In this document: in pieces, positions 1-8,231 of the stretch | Numbering within the stretch: the first letter of the stretch is position 1 | Layout: the number at the start of each line of letters is the position of its first letter | Source: CAWEPK01 sp963835595 | GTDB lineage: Bacteria > Desulfobacterota > Syntrophorhabdia > Syntrophorhabdales > WCHB1-27 | Direction of reading: 5' to 3' | Assembly (NCBI GenBank): GCA_963835595.1 | Contig: CAWIGL010000003.1 | Location: forward strand, 558,001-622,000 | Length of the DNA stretch: 64,000 nucleotides | Program-made: the position numbers and the translations under genes | The notes under the pieces: generated by a model | What the model saw: only the letters and a program-made list of their open reading frames with translations | What the model was told of the DNA's origin: nothing | The model's database searches: none

Positions 1-785
1 ACCTGCGCCAGCCTGACCGCCGCGAAATCGACATCGAAGGGGTCGTGCTTGCCGGAGAATGCGCCGCCGACAAAGGGCGTCACCAGGCGCATCTTCGACA
101 GTGGCAGGTCCAGTGCCCTGCACATGTGGCGCCAGGTCGGATAAGGGCTCTGCTTGGAGCCCTGCAAAAGGACGCGCCCCGTCGAGTCCACCTCCGCGAG
201 GCACGCATGGGGCTCGATGAAGCCGACAGCCACGCGCTGGGAGCTGAATTTCTCCTCCCTTATGTAGTCCGCTTCGCTGAATCCTTTCTCCGGGTCTCCG
301 AACATGAAATCGGAGGTATAGGCGATGTTGCTCGTGCAGAACTCGTTGACCAGGGGGGCGCCGGCCTTAAGGGCGTCCTGCGCGGTCAGCACCACGGGCA
401 GCTCTTCGTACTCGACCTTGATAAGGTCGAGGGCCTCTTCCGCCGTATCCTCGTCGATAGCCGCGACTGCGGCTACACCTTCGCCGAAATGGTGCACCTT
501 CGTCACGGGCATGGGCAACTGGTCCCGCGTGTCGGGCCTCGTGCCGAAAGGGATGCCGGGGAAATCCTTCCCCGTTATGACCGCCAGCACCCCCGGAAGC
601 TTTTTCGCCCTGCTCGTATCGATGTCCAGTATCTTCGCATGGGCCAGGGTGCTCCTCAGTATCTTGCCGTGGAGCATCCCCGGCGCAACGAGGTCACCCG
701 CGTAGCGCGCCTTGCCCGTAGCCTTGACCCGCCCGTCCGTCCTCTCCACGGGCTTGCCGACCACCTGGTATTCTTCCCTCTCCAT
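1..785 (-). CDS. Molybdenum hydroxylase (xanthine dehydrogenase family) large subunit, partial
   Basis: The N-terminal ~261 residues of a molybdopterin-binding large subunit; the rest runs off the left edge. The start ATG (785-783) follows a GGGGG Shine-Dalgarno. The protein opens with a VVGKPVERTDGRVKATGKARY segment and continues with GMLHGKILRS, FGEGVAAVAA and GFIEPHACLAEVD, and the last part is TPFVGGAFSGKHD, the usual molybdopterin-contact GGxFGxK region. Family members hydroxylate or dehydroxylate aromatic or heterocyclic compounds; 4-hydroxybenzoyl-CoA reductase alpha is one member. It sits 28 bp behind an aryl-acid-type CoA/AMP ligase on the same strand, so an aromatic substrate is a reasonable inference. 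The exact substrate cannot be told from this fragment. Confidence 0.85.
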   Translation of the reverse strand, partial: MEREEYQVVGKPVERTDGRVKATGKARYAGDLVAPGMLHGKILRSTLAHAKILDIDTSRAKKLPGVLAVITGKDFPGIPFGTRPDTRDQLPMPVTKVHHFGEGVAAVAAIDEDTAEEALDLIKVEYEELPVVLTAQDALKAGAPLVNEFCTSNIAYTSDFMFGDPEKGFSEADYIREEKFSSQRVAVGFIEPHACLAEVDSTGRVLLQGSKQSPYPTWRHMCRALDLPLSKMRLVTPFVGGAFSGKHDPFDVDFAAVRLAQ

Positions 786-813
786 TATTGCCCCCTTGTC
801 GGATTTGTGCGCG

Positions 814-2472
814 TTAAATCTTCCCTTCTTTTTCCATCTTATTTTTGATCTCCTCCCGCAGGGCCTTCTTGTCCACCTTGCCCACCTTCGTGAAAGGCAG
901 CACCTCGACAAGCTCGACCCTTTCGGGCAGTTGCACGACCGAGGCCCCGACGCCCTTCAGGAACGATACGATATCTTCGAGGGTAGGCGCAAAACCAGGC
1001 TTCGGCACTACGAAGGCGCAGGTCCTCTCGCCCAGTATCTTATCCGGCATGGCGACGACGGCCGAGTCGGCAACTGCCGGATGCATGCTCATCATGTTCT
1101 CGATCTCGACTGCGCTGATGTTCTCTCCGCCCCTGATAATGATGTCCTTTATGCGGCCCGTGACCCAGATGTTCCCCTCCTCGTCCTTCTTTGCCTGGTC
1201 GCCTGTCCTGAAAAAACCGTCCTTCGTGAAGACCTTCGCCCTGTCCTCCTCCGAGGAGTCGAAATAGCCCGTAAAGACACCCGGCCCCTTCGATACGAGC
1301 TCGCCTTCCCCGTTGACGGGCAGCTCCCTGTCTTCCTGATCGACGACTTTCAGCTCGTCGTACGGGCAGATAGGCTTGCCCACGCTGCCGCATATGAGGT
1401 CTATGCTGTCGCCCAGCTTCGTGCTGGAGCAGGTCCCTTCCACCGAGCCGAACCCGTTGACGAACTGGGCGCCGATCCTCTCACGGACGCTCTTGACCAG
1501 CTCGTGGGTGCTCGACGCACCGCCGACGGAGACCTTCTTGAGGGAGCTCAGATCGTAGTCGCCCAGGTTCTCCATCTGCATGACCCTCGCGATCAGCGCG
1601 GGGACGGTCGGGATCGCAGTCACCTTCTCCTTCTCGATCCAGGCGCATATGTCTTCGGGCTTCGTCGAGTCGAGGAGCACCAGCTTTGCGTGGCAGAAAA
1701 GCGACGCAGCCATCCCCCAGTGGACGCTCAGGTTGTGGCCGAGGGGGGCGATGACCATGACCGTGTCCTGGCACGTCAGGTCCCACCGGTACGTGTGGTA
1801 CTCGACATTGTTCCAGTAGCAGTTGTGCGTGCGGGGACTGAGCTTCGGCAGCCCCGTCGTGCCTCCCGTCGGCAGGATCTGGGAGACCTCGTCGGGGTCG
1901 GGGCGCCTCTCTTCGAGGGCCTTGAGGGTCTGCGCCGTCAGCGCTTCCCGCGCAATCAACGTATCGAGCCGATGGTAGTCCGTCGCCTCCGATGGCCTCG
2001 CCTGGATGATGTGCTTTATCTGGGGGTTTTCCTTGAGAACTGCGTCGATGGTCGGCTGGTAGGCGATCTTGCCGTACTGCTGCGGTAGGATCCACGCGAC
2101 GGGCTTCGTCAGCCTGCTCAGGTGGTTGATCTCCAGCGCGTTGTGGCGCGGTATCAGCACTACGATAATGGCGCCTATCTTCTGGAGGGCAAGCCAGGAG
2201 AAGACGAACTCGTGCCAGTTCGGGAGCTGCAGAAGCACCCTGTCTTTCTCCCTGATGCCAAGCTCCATCAAAGCGACGGCCAGCTTGTCTACGGCCTCGC
2301 GCAGCTCCCTGTTGGTCCAGCGGCCTGCGTCGTCAACCAGGCCGATTTTCTCAGGGTAAATGTCGGTGTGCTTGTTGAAGAAGTCGCCCCAGGTCATGCC
2401 GAGCCACCACTTCAACGCGGTATACTTCTCTATGTCCGCGCCCACGTATGGCGCGCAGCCCTTTATAGGCAT
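814..2472 (-). CDS. AMP-dependent synthetase/ligase, DhbE/EntE-like aryl-acid type
   Basis: A full-length 552-residue acyl-adenylate-forming enzyme. It should activate a carboxylic acid with ATP and pass it to CoA or a carrier. Core motifs are TGGTTGLPKLSPRTH (A3 phosphate loop, ~residues 202-216), GFGSVEGTCS (A5), FFRTGDQAKK (A7), GRIKDIIIRGGENISAVEIE (A8) and the C-terminal KVGKVDKKALRE carrying the A10 lysine. The P-loop with LSPRTH and the AHN-like GHN motif resemble 2,3-dihydroxybenzoate-AMP ligases more than fatty-acid ligases. The start ATG follows AAGGAGGGG. It lies between the IclR gene (57 bp upstream) and the molybdenum hydroxylase, forming one leftward unit. I infer CoA activation of an aromatic acid; the substrate is not proven. 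Confidence 0.9.
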   Translation of the reverse strand: MPIKGCAPYVGADIEKYTALKWWLGMTWGDFFNKHTDIYPEKIGLVDDAGRWTNRELREAVDKLAVALMELGIREKDRVLLQLPNWHEFVFSWLALQKIGAIIVVLIPRHNALEINHLSRLTKPVAWILPQQYGKIAYQPTIDAVLKENPQIKHIIQARPSEATDYHRLDTLIAREALTAQTLKALEERRPDPDEVSQILPTGGTTGLPKLSPRTHNCYWNNVEYHTYRWDLTCQDTVMVIAPLGHNLSVHWGMAASLFCHAKLVLLDSTKPEDICAWIEKEKVTAIPTVPALIARVMQMENLGDYDLSSLKKVSVGGASSTHELVKSVRERIGAQFVNGFGSVEGTCSSTKLGDSIDLICGSVGKPICPYDELKVVDQEDRELPVNGEGELVSKGPGVFTGYFDSSEEDRAKVFTKDGFFRTGDQAKKDEEGNIWVTGRIKDIIIRGGENISAVEIENMMSMHPAVADSAVVAMPDKILGERTCAFVVPKPGFAPTLEDIVSFLKGVGASVVQLPERVELVEVLPFTKVGKVDKKALREEIKNKMEKEGKI

Positions 2473-2529
2473 AGGATTGCCCCTCCTTTCTTATCCGGTC
2501 CCGTATCGATTCGGCCCCTCTACCGTAAT

Positions 2530-3342
2530 CTACAAGCCCTGCGCCACCTCTCGCTCTCTTTGACCTTCCCCGTCGAACCCGAGCCTGCGCGATATCCGCC
2601 CCGTTGCCTCTTTCAGCTTGCCCGCGATGGAACGGTGCTGCTCCGGGTCGAAATGGGACCGCAGAAGCGTCACTACGACGGATGCGGCCACATCCCCGTA
2701 AGCGTTGAAGATGGGGGCGGCTATCGCGTTCATATCCTCGTAATACTCGGCGTACCCGTAGGCGACCCCCTCCAAGCGGACCTTCGCGAGCTCCCGCCTC
2801 AGCGCTTCGGGGTCGGTTATCGTGTTCGCGCTAAAGGCGGTAAGCGTCACGGAAGCCATGTACTTCGACATCTCGTCTTCGGGCAGGTACGCAAGGATAG
2901 CCTTCCCCGCAGCGGTCGCGTAGGCTGCCGCGCAATCGCCGACGGCTATCACGTGCCTCAGCGTCCTGGTGCTGTCCACGCCGTAAAGGAAAAGGACCTC
3001 CGTGCCCTTCATGATGGTAAGCTCGGCGTCCTCGTCAACCTCCGCAACCAGCTCGTGCATGATCGGCCTTGCGACGCGCACGAGGTTGTACGTAGACAGG
3101 TAGCGCGAGCTTAAGGCCAGGAGCTTCGGGCCGAGAAAGTAGCGCCTGTTCGACGCGGAATAGACAAGGTAATCGCGGCCGAGGAGATTGGACAGCAATG
3201 GCGTCAGGCTGCCCTTGGGAATCCCCGAGGTCCTGCACAGCTCGCCGTGGGTGATGCCGTTGTCCCTGGCGGCAATCGTCTCAAGTATGAGGATGACCCT
3301 GTCGGCCGATTTTACTATCGCCATATCGCCATTGTCGCGCAT
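2530..3342 (-). CDS. IclR family transcriptional regulator
   Basis: A 270-residue regulator with an N-terminal winged helix-turn-helix (VKSADRVILILETIA, then GELCRTSGIPKGSLTPLLSNL) and a C-terminal effector-binding domain containing GDCAAAYATAAGKAILAYLP and GVAYGYAEYYEDMNAIAAPI, both typical of IclR. IclR proteins commonly control aromatic and acid catabolism. It is the first gene of the leftward ligase/hydroxylase unit, so it probably regulates these genes and itself. Neither the ATG at 3342 nor the in-frame ATG at 3324 has a good Shine-Dalgarno; the upstream one is kept. A palindrome overlaps its predicted promoter. Confidence 0.93.
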   Translation of the reverse strand: MRDNGDMAIVKSADRVILILETIAARDNGITHGELCRTSGIPKGSLTPLLSNLLGRDYLVYSASNRRYFLGPKLLALSSRYLSTYNLVRVARPIMHELVAEVDEDAELTIMKGTEVLFLYGVDSTRTLRHVIAVGDCAAAYATAAGKAILAYLPEDEMSKYMASVTLTAFSANTITDPEALRRELAKVRLEGVAYGYAEYYEDMNAIAAPIFNAYGDVAASVVVTLLRSHFDPEQHRSIAGKLKEATGRISRRLGFDGEGQREREVAQGL

Positions 3343-3365
3343 CGGGATAGATGTAGTTCACATGC

Positions 3366-3398
3366 GCAAACTATTGTTTGCATCTATGACCTATTCAA
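3366..3398 (-). promoter_or_regulatory. Candidate iclR promoter with overlapping operator palindrome
   Basis: On the minus strand TTGAAT (3398-3393) and AATAGT (3375-3370) are separated by 17 bp, each matching four of six sigma-70 consensus bases. The perfect palindrome GCAAAC-TATT-GTTTGC (3366-3381) covers the -10 element. An operator at this position would give autorepression by the IclR protein. The palindrome is seen; its function is inferred. Confidence 0.4.
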
Positions 3399-3564
3399 GG
3401 ATATTTCAGGGCGATCTGGTTGTCAAGAAAAAACTCTTCACGAAAAAGACCCCGAAAAGGAAGATATGATATGCTATCATTGGGCACGGAAATGACGACT
3501 GATAATAACGAACAGGCACTAAAATATAAATAGCAAACGGGATTATAAAGTCGGGAGGTCATGA

Positions 3565-3783
3565 ATGTTCAAGACGGTCGCTTATATCGAGAAAGACACC
3601 GAAACGGGGTTCTATGTTGCGACGGTTCCGGGCATTCCCGGTGCTCACACCCAGGCGGCGACGCTCGATGAGCTGCAAGAGAACCTGAAGGAAGTGGTGG
3701 AACTCTGCCTGGAGGAGATGGACGCAGAGACAAGAAAACAATTGCCGGAATTTGTGGGATTGCAGCAGATAGAAGAATCATGA
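3565..3783 (+). CDS. hicB: HicB-like antitoxin-family protein
   Basis: A 72-residue protein with the compact HicB fold signature: KTVAYIEKDTETGFYVATVP, then GIPGAHTQAATLDELQENLKE. It starts at ATG 3565 behind GGGAGG. HicB proteins neutralise HicA mRNA interferases, but no hicA is seen next to it. Instead it overlaps by 4 bp (ATGA) a second small gene. It lacks the C-terminal DNA-binding extension of longer HicB proteins. It may be a solitary HicB or the partner of the downstream protein. Confidence 0.85.
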   Translation: MFKTVAYIEKDTETGFYVATVPGIPGAHTQAATLDELQENLKEVVELCLEEMDAETRKQLPEFVGLQQIEES

Positions 3784-4046
3784 AAGACAGGAAAACAAAC
3801 GAAATCGATGAGATGCGGCCGGAGTACGACTTCGATTATTCAAAAGCCGTTCAAGGAAAGTTCTACCGTCGATTGCTTGCAGAAGGGTCCAACGTGGCCG
3901 TCCTTGAGCCGGACGTGGCTAAGGCGTTCCATGACTCTGCTTCGGTAAACGAGGCCCTGAGGTCGCTCCTGGAGCTGACCCGTTCAACGAAGCATCTGAC
4001 GAAGCGCTCAAGCGGCCGTGGAAAGAAAATTCCCGCCCGAGCGTGA
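3780..4046 (+). CDS. Small conserved antitoxin-like protein
   Basis: An 88-residue protein translationally coupled to the HicB gene by an ATGA overlap. The segment MRPEYDFDYSKAVQGKFYRR followed by a VAVLEPDVAKAFHDSASVNEALRSLL stretch resembles a widespread family of small proteins found beside toxin-antitoxin genes. The second half looks like a short strand plus two helices, as in ribbon-helix-helix antitoxins. The C-terminus is basic (KRSSGRGKKIPARA). No catalytic residues of a nuclease are visible. I cannot assign a proven function; an antitoxin or DNA-binding role is inferred. Confidence 0.7.
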   Translation: MKDRKTNEIDEMRPEYDFDYSKAVQGKFYRRLLAEGSNVAVLEPDVAKAFHDSASVNEALRSLLELTRSTKHLTKRSSGRGKKIPARA

Positions 4047-4049
4047 AGA

Positions 4050-4139
4050 AACGAAAAAGGGGACAGGCTACTTTTCCGTATCCTATCATTTGTGGTTCCC
4101 ACACTCATCACTGAAAAGTAGCCTGTCCCCTTTTTCGTT
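4050..4139. repeat. MITE/REP-like element with 27-bp perfect inverted repeats
   Basis: Two arms of 27 bp, 4050-4076 and 4113-4139, are exact reverse complements around a 36-bp centre. Each contains GGGGACAGGCTACTTTT. A third copy of the same core lies at 5517-5540. The element starts 3 bp after the stop codon of the small gene at 3780-4046 and could also act as a bidirectional terminator. Repeats of this type are often mobilised in trans by REP-associated (RAYT) transposases; none is present here. Confidence 0.75.
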
Positions 4140-4217
4140 CAGTATGCTTGTGTCGCGAAATAAAGCCATCAGGCCACGCCAATTTCGTTAACGTCATTTC
4201 TATGGCCGGTCCTCCGC

Positions 4218-5192
4218 TCAACTCTTGAAGAACTCCCTTATACAGGCCATGGCACAAATCGTAACATCCCTCAACGGCTCCTCCTTGAAGTATCCACGGT
4301 AGTGTTCTAATCGCTTCCATTCTTCGATGCGGCTGCACCCTCCGTGCACCAGTTCTGATCTTAGGTCGAAAAGTTCCTCTGCCCGCTCCGTCCATCCTTT
4401 GTCATCAGCAAAAACCTTCGTCACCCCTTCCTTAATTTTCGACTCCACCTGTCCCCTGATGCCAAACAAAGCATCCAGTGCTATAAACAGCTGAATGAAT
4501 TTTTGTCCCCCCGTCGCCATTATGCTATTGTGTATAAATTGTGACGCCACCGAAGCCCTTCGGGCCTTTTCCCCTCCCGCGCCGTCACGGGACTTGTACC
4601 ATTCAACCACCTGCCGAATTACCCCATCACTCACTGCTATCTTGCTCAACAGAGGATGGAGCACTATACCGATAGAAGTGTAGACGAGTTCTTCTGAGAA
4701 CTGCATACAATACGATACAGGGTAATCAGCGCTCCTACGGAGCACACGGGGATTGGATGAATATTCAAAAGATAACAAGACCGAGATGAAAGTCTTCATT
4801 CGCTCCCCGGCTATTTGTAGCGCTCCTGTCTTAGTTCCTTTAATTTCACAAACCAACCAACTTTCGGGCATGCCTCTGAACAATCTATCCGTAGAACCGG
4901 TAACCATACCGGTCTGAGGACTCCAACTTCTTACCCCAGAGTACTTCAAGCCCATCCTATCCCAGGCATCCCTGTTTGCGGGTTCAAGGATCGATAGGCC
5001 ATCGAATCCAATCTCGCTGGAAGGAACAGACATACGATAAAGGGGGTAGGCTATCAGCCATTCTTTTAGCTCTTGAATCATAGCTTTATGAATCACCTCC
5101 CATAGCCGCTTTGAAAATTCCCTAACATCTTCTATTTTTCTCGCCGAAAACAGAGTGTCTACCTCATGTCCACAGACCTTACCTAGCATCAA
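4218..5192 (-). CDS. Apea-like HEPN domain protein (main part of a split gene)
   Basis: A 324-residue frame beginning TTG-ATG at 5192/5189. The C-terminal ~110 residues carry KFIQLFIALDALFG and then LFDLRSELVHGG. RSELVH is the R-x4-H motif of HEPN ribonuclease domains, in the arrangement of Apea-like HEPN proteins. The N-terminal ~200 residues have no recognised domain. HEPN proteins of this kind occur in toxin-antitoxin and anti-phage systems. The frame overlaps the stop of another minus-strand frame (5179-5508) by 14 bp, so the two are probably one gene broken by a frameshift, although translational coupling is possible. It is flanked by copies of the GGGGACAGG repeat. Confidence 0.7.
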   Translation of the reverse strand: MMLGKVCGHEVDTLFSARKIEDVREFSKRLWEVIHKAMIQELKEWLIAYPLYRMSVPSSEIGFDGLSILEPANRDAWDRMGLKYSGVRSWSPQTGMVTGSTDRLFRGMPESWLVCEIKGTKTGALQIAGERMKTFISVLLSFEYSSNPRVLRRSADYPVSYCMQFSEELVYTSIGIVLHPLLSKIAVSDGVIRQVVEWYKSRDGAGGEKARRASVASQFIHNSIMATGGQKFIQLFIALDALFGIRGQVESKIKEGVTKVFADDKGWTERAEELFDLRSELVHGGCSRIEEWKRLEHYRGYFKEEPLRDVTICAMACIREFFKS

Positions 5193-5508
5193 ATAAAGAC
5201 GGGTTCAAAGCATTTTCTTTAAGCGCGTTAACTATCGCCGCGCTGAAGCCCTCCAAGTCTCCAAACCGTAAGTTTGTGTCGTAAAGCATGGCCATGGAGC
5301 ATATGTCCTTGATATGCAACCCGGCAGAAGGTGCACACCACCAGATCAGACCTATTCCCCCGTATGGTTGTAAAGGTGTTCTGTTAGCAAAGAACTGGCA
5401 TTCTAAAGGAGTACGCTCCTTCAAATTGATACTCTTTGTAACCGATATGACTTTGCCAAGTATATGGTCCAGCTTCATCCTAGACTCAGCCTCTTGTTTT
5501 CCCCACAA
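5179..5508 (-). CDS. N-terminal portion of the HEPN-protein gene (frame-split)
   Basis: A 109-residue frame directly upstream of, and overlapping, the HEPN frame. It shows no recognised domain; MKLDHILGKVISVTKSINLK and a hydrophobic GGIGLIWWCAPSAGLHIKD stretch are its visible features. It ends FDAR-stop exactly where the HEPN frame opens. The simplest reading is a single ~430-residue protein interrupted by one indel near 5180-5195. The alternative is a two-gene unit with coupled translation. Confidence 0.5.
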   Translation of the reverse strand: MWGKQEAESRMKLDHILGKVISVTKSINLKERTPLECQFFANRTPLQPYGGIGLIWWCAPSAGLHIKDICSMAMLYDTNLRFGDLEGFSAAIVNALKENALNPSLFDAR

Positions 5509-5822
5509 ATCGGAAAGAAAAAGGGGACAGGCTACTTTTTCGCCCTCCCTCCGCGCCCTGCGCTCCGATCACATGTTAATCATAGCCACCAGTAATGGTG
5601 TATTGCAAGAAAAACATTCTGCGGCTCTCTTTCAGGAAGAATCAGGTGAGCGATTAGGTCTACGATAACATAAGCGTATTTCGGGGTGCGAGGGCGGCCG
5701 GAGAGATTTTCGATGGATTTCCTGTTGTTTTTCGACGGCGCGCGACGCAGCATACTTTTTGTGTATGTGAGGAGCCGCGCCTAGAAAAACGACGGGAAAG
5801 GCGCGAAAATAACCCGGCCGCC
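5509..5822. other. Intergenic stretch with a third GGGGACAGG repeat
   Basis: The stretch holds one copy of GGGGACAGGCTACTTTT (5517-5540), in the opposite orientation to the nearest copy at 4113-4139, so the HEPN gene is bracketed by inverted copies. The remainder up to the end of the HdrA-like gene contains no convincing gene or structured RNA that I can recognise. Confidence 0.6.
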
Positions 5823-7550
5823 TTATAGACTAATCACGTCGGAAGGACAGGTGGAGACGCACAGACCACATGCCACGCATGTATCCTGTTTGATGTGCGC
5901 CTTCGGGACGGCGCTCTCCGTCTGCGGGCCGAAAAGTGCAAGGGGCATCTGCACAAGCTCGATCTCGATGGCCCCGTGGGGGCACGCCTCCTTGCACGCG
6001 CCGCAGCCGCTGCACCGCTCTTCGTTGACTTCCGGCAGCACCCGCTCCTCTTCGTCGTCGAGGCGCATCTCTCCTGCCGCCCCGAGCACCTCGCGGGCCT
6101 CCCACCTTGCAGCGCGCGGGTGGCGGATGAAACCCACATGGTATCGCTTCCGTCCCCATTTCGTCGGCGACCACCGAAGCTGCGGCTCGGACCTGTGAGC
6201 GGAGAGAAATTCTTTGTCGCGCAACGGCGCGACATAGTCCTCAAGCCGGAAGACCCTATCGACCGCGAAGCTCATCTCCCTGCCGCCGCCCGCGACGACA
6301 ACCGACCCGCCGTCGAGCCTGACGTCCTCTCCCTCTTCCAGGTGGACGAAAAGGACGCCCTCCCGCCGCGCTTCTTCGTAAGCAAGCTCTTCGTAAGAGG
6401 GGGCGGCCATGTTGCGCGTCAGCACGTAGACCGTCTTCCCGGCCCTGCGCAGGTTTCTGGCAGCCTCGATGAACCGGGACGAGAAAAACTCGTAGAACAT
6501 CCGCGTCGCCGGGTCGTCCGTCCCCAGGTAGAAAAGGCAGGAATCGAACGGGCCGTCGGGAAGTGCGATCTCCGGCGGCTCTTCCCTGTATAGCCTGGGG
6601 TCGTGCGGTGCCGCCGCGTGCGCAGCGTCATGGGCGGCAGCGAAACCCGCGCCGAAGCCCGTTAAGATCGCGTCTTTTATATTCATCGGCTCAAGGGCGC
6701 CTCCGCAGGCGTAGACCCCGTCGGCGTCCGTGCGCAAGGCCCCCTTTTCTTCGACGAAGCCAAAGGCATTGAGCGAAAAATTGAAAACGCCGGCAAGCTC
6801 CCGCAAGGCCGGGTTGGGGCGCAGGCCGATCGCCAGCACGACGTAGTCGAACGCCTCTTCGACGAGCTTCCCGCCCGCGAAATAGCGCAGCCGCACCTCG
6901 TCCCCTTCCGCCTCGAAGTACCGCGAGTTGGCCCTTATGAACCTGACGCCTCCGTCGCGGTATATCTTCTCCATGAAGAACTCGCTCCCGAAGAGGCGAA
7001 GGTCGTTATAGAAAACGGTGATCGCAGGCGCCGCCCTCTGGAGTGTCCATTTTATCTCCCTGATCGTGTAGGAGCAGCAGACGGACGAGCACAAGGGGTA
7101 TTCCTCGCAGCGTGAGCCGACGCAGAGGACAAAGGCGATCCGGTTGAAGTCCGCAGGCAACTCGCCGTTGCGCTGGTCGATCAGGGCGTCGTATTCGAGG
7201 CTCGTCAATACCCTCGGCCCTTTATAGGCGATGGGGTCGTAAGGGGAAAGGCCCGTCGCTACGACCACTCTGTCCGCATCCAGCGTCCGGCCGTCCGAAA
7301 GGGTGAGCAGAAACGCGCCGTCCTTCCGCTGGGCCGCAACGATCTTCGCGCTTCTGATAACGGTAAGGCGGGGGTTTCCGCCGATCTCGTCGTGAAAGGT
7401 CTTGAACCCGACGCGGCAGTTGGCGATGCGCGCCATGAGGCCGCCCGGCTCGGCCGCAGATTCGACCACAACGGCATTGTGCCCCTCTTTGAGGATGACC
7501 TTTGCCGCCGATATGCCGCTGATGCCTCCGCCAGCTATGACTACGTTCAT
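5823..7550 (-). CDS. HdrA-like FAD/iron-sulfur oxidoreductase, last gene of the Hdr operon
   Basis: A 575-residue flavoprotein. The N-terminus has the FAD dinucleotide motif VVIAGGGISGISAAK. Near residue 145 it has the HdrA-type cysteine cluster VGSRCEEYPLCSSVCC, and the C-terminus carries two [4Fe-4S] motifs, CSGCGACKEACPHGAI and CVACGLCVSTCPSDVI. HdrA subunits house the FAD that bifurcates or confurcates electrons in soluble heterodisulfide-reductase complexes. A ~110-residue insert between the flavin part and the ferredoxin part (around EIALPDGPFDSCLFY) is not standard. It overlaps the stop of hdrB by 4 bp (ATGA) and is the third HdrA-like protein of this operon. Confidence 0.85.
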   Translation of the reverse strand: MNVVIAGGGISGISAAKVILKEGHNAVVVESAAEPGGLMARIANCRVGFKTFHDEIGGNPRLTVIRSAKIVAAQRKDGAFLLTLSDGRTLDADRVVVATGLSPYDPIAYKGPRVLTSLEYDALIDQRNGELPADFNRIAFVLCVGSRCEEYPLCSSVCCSYTIREIKWTLQRAAPAITVFYNDLRLFGSEFFMEKIYRDGGVRFIRANSRYFEAEGDEVRLRYFAGGKLVEEAFDYVVLAIGLRPNPALRELAGVFNFSLNAFGFVEEKGALRTDADGVYACGGALEPMNIKDAILTGFGAGFAAAHDAAHAAAPHDPRLYREEPPEIALPDGPFDSCLFYLGTDDPATRMFYEFFSSRFIEAARNLRRAGKTVYVLTRNMAAPSYEELAYEEARREGVLFVHLEEGEDVRLDGGSVVVAGGGREMSFAVDRVFRLEDYVAPLRDKEFLSAHRSEPQLRWSPTKWGRKRYHVGFIRHPRAARWEAREVLGAAGEMRLDDEEERVLPEVNEERCSGCGACKEACPHGAIEIELVQMPLALFGPQTESAVPKAHIKQDTCVACGLCVSTCPSDVISL

Positions 7551-8231
7551 AACTTGCCGCCCTCTCCCATGACGTAGAGCAAAAGGTCGGTCAGATAGAC
7601 GACCTTCCTGTCACCGGTGAAGGTTGTAAGAGCCATGTGGCACAGGGGACAGAAGACAACGAGGGTTCCCGCCGATTTTTCGAGGATCAGCGTGGAGAGT
7701 TTTTCAGTGGCCCATTTGCCGGCGAAGAACCGGCTGCCCCCGCAGCACTTGTCCTTCACCTTCTCCCCTTCTATCTCCCCGCCGAAGAAGGCAATCGCCT
7801 CCTCCATGACGTTCTTGTTCTTTATGGCCGTGCCTTCGGGCCGCAAGAGTATGCATCCGTAATAGGGCGTGAAGACGCGCCCTTTGAGGTCCCGCTTGGC
7901 CGGAAGGCGCGAAAGCGCATCGTTGTCGATAAGCTCCAGGGGACTTAAAACATTGTGCGTGCGCCCTCTGTCCGCTTCCTTGAGGTTTTTATAGCAGGCG
8001 GGGCACGGGGCGACGACGCCCGGCCGCCCCAGCTTTTGCGCCTTTTGGAGGTTCTCCCCCGAAAGCTTAAGCAGCTCCCTCCGGTCCCCGTACTCCATCG
8101 CCCCGCAGCAGTTCCAGTCGGGCACATCGCTGAGGGCTGTGGCCCAGGGCAGCGGCGATGCGCCTCACGCCCTTGTCGAGGGTGCGCGCGGAAGCCGTCA
8201 GGGAGCAGCCGGGGTAATAGGCGTAATCCAT
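7547..8231 (-). CDS. hdrB: HdrB-like CCG-domain protein (one frameshift)
   Basis: Reconstructed from ATG 8231, which directly follows the hdrC stop (TAGATG) behind AGGAGA. The start reads MDYAYYPGCSLTASARTLDK and continues after an extra G at 8134-8136 into LSDVPDWNCCGAMEYG. Two CCG cysteine domains follow: PDWNCCGA with APCPACYKNL, then YYGCILLRP, KDKCCGGSRF and VFCPLCHMAL. HdrB CCG domains bind noncubane [4Fe-4S] clusters that reduce disulfides or pass electrons. Total length ~228 residues is shorter than the usual ~290. The indel is probably a sequencing error, because both halves are well conserved. Confidence 0.85.

Noticed and set aside
45..2088. Long plus-strand open frames over the molybdenum hydroxylase and ligase genes
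   Set aside because: They are antisense to well-conserved minus-strand genes, have Arg/Pro/Leu-rich translations with no domains, and arise from the high third-position GC of the real genes.
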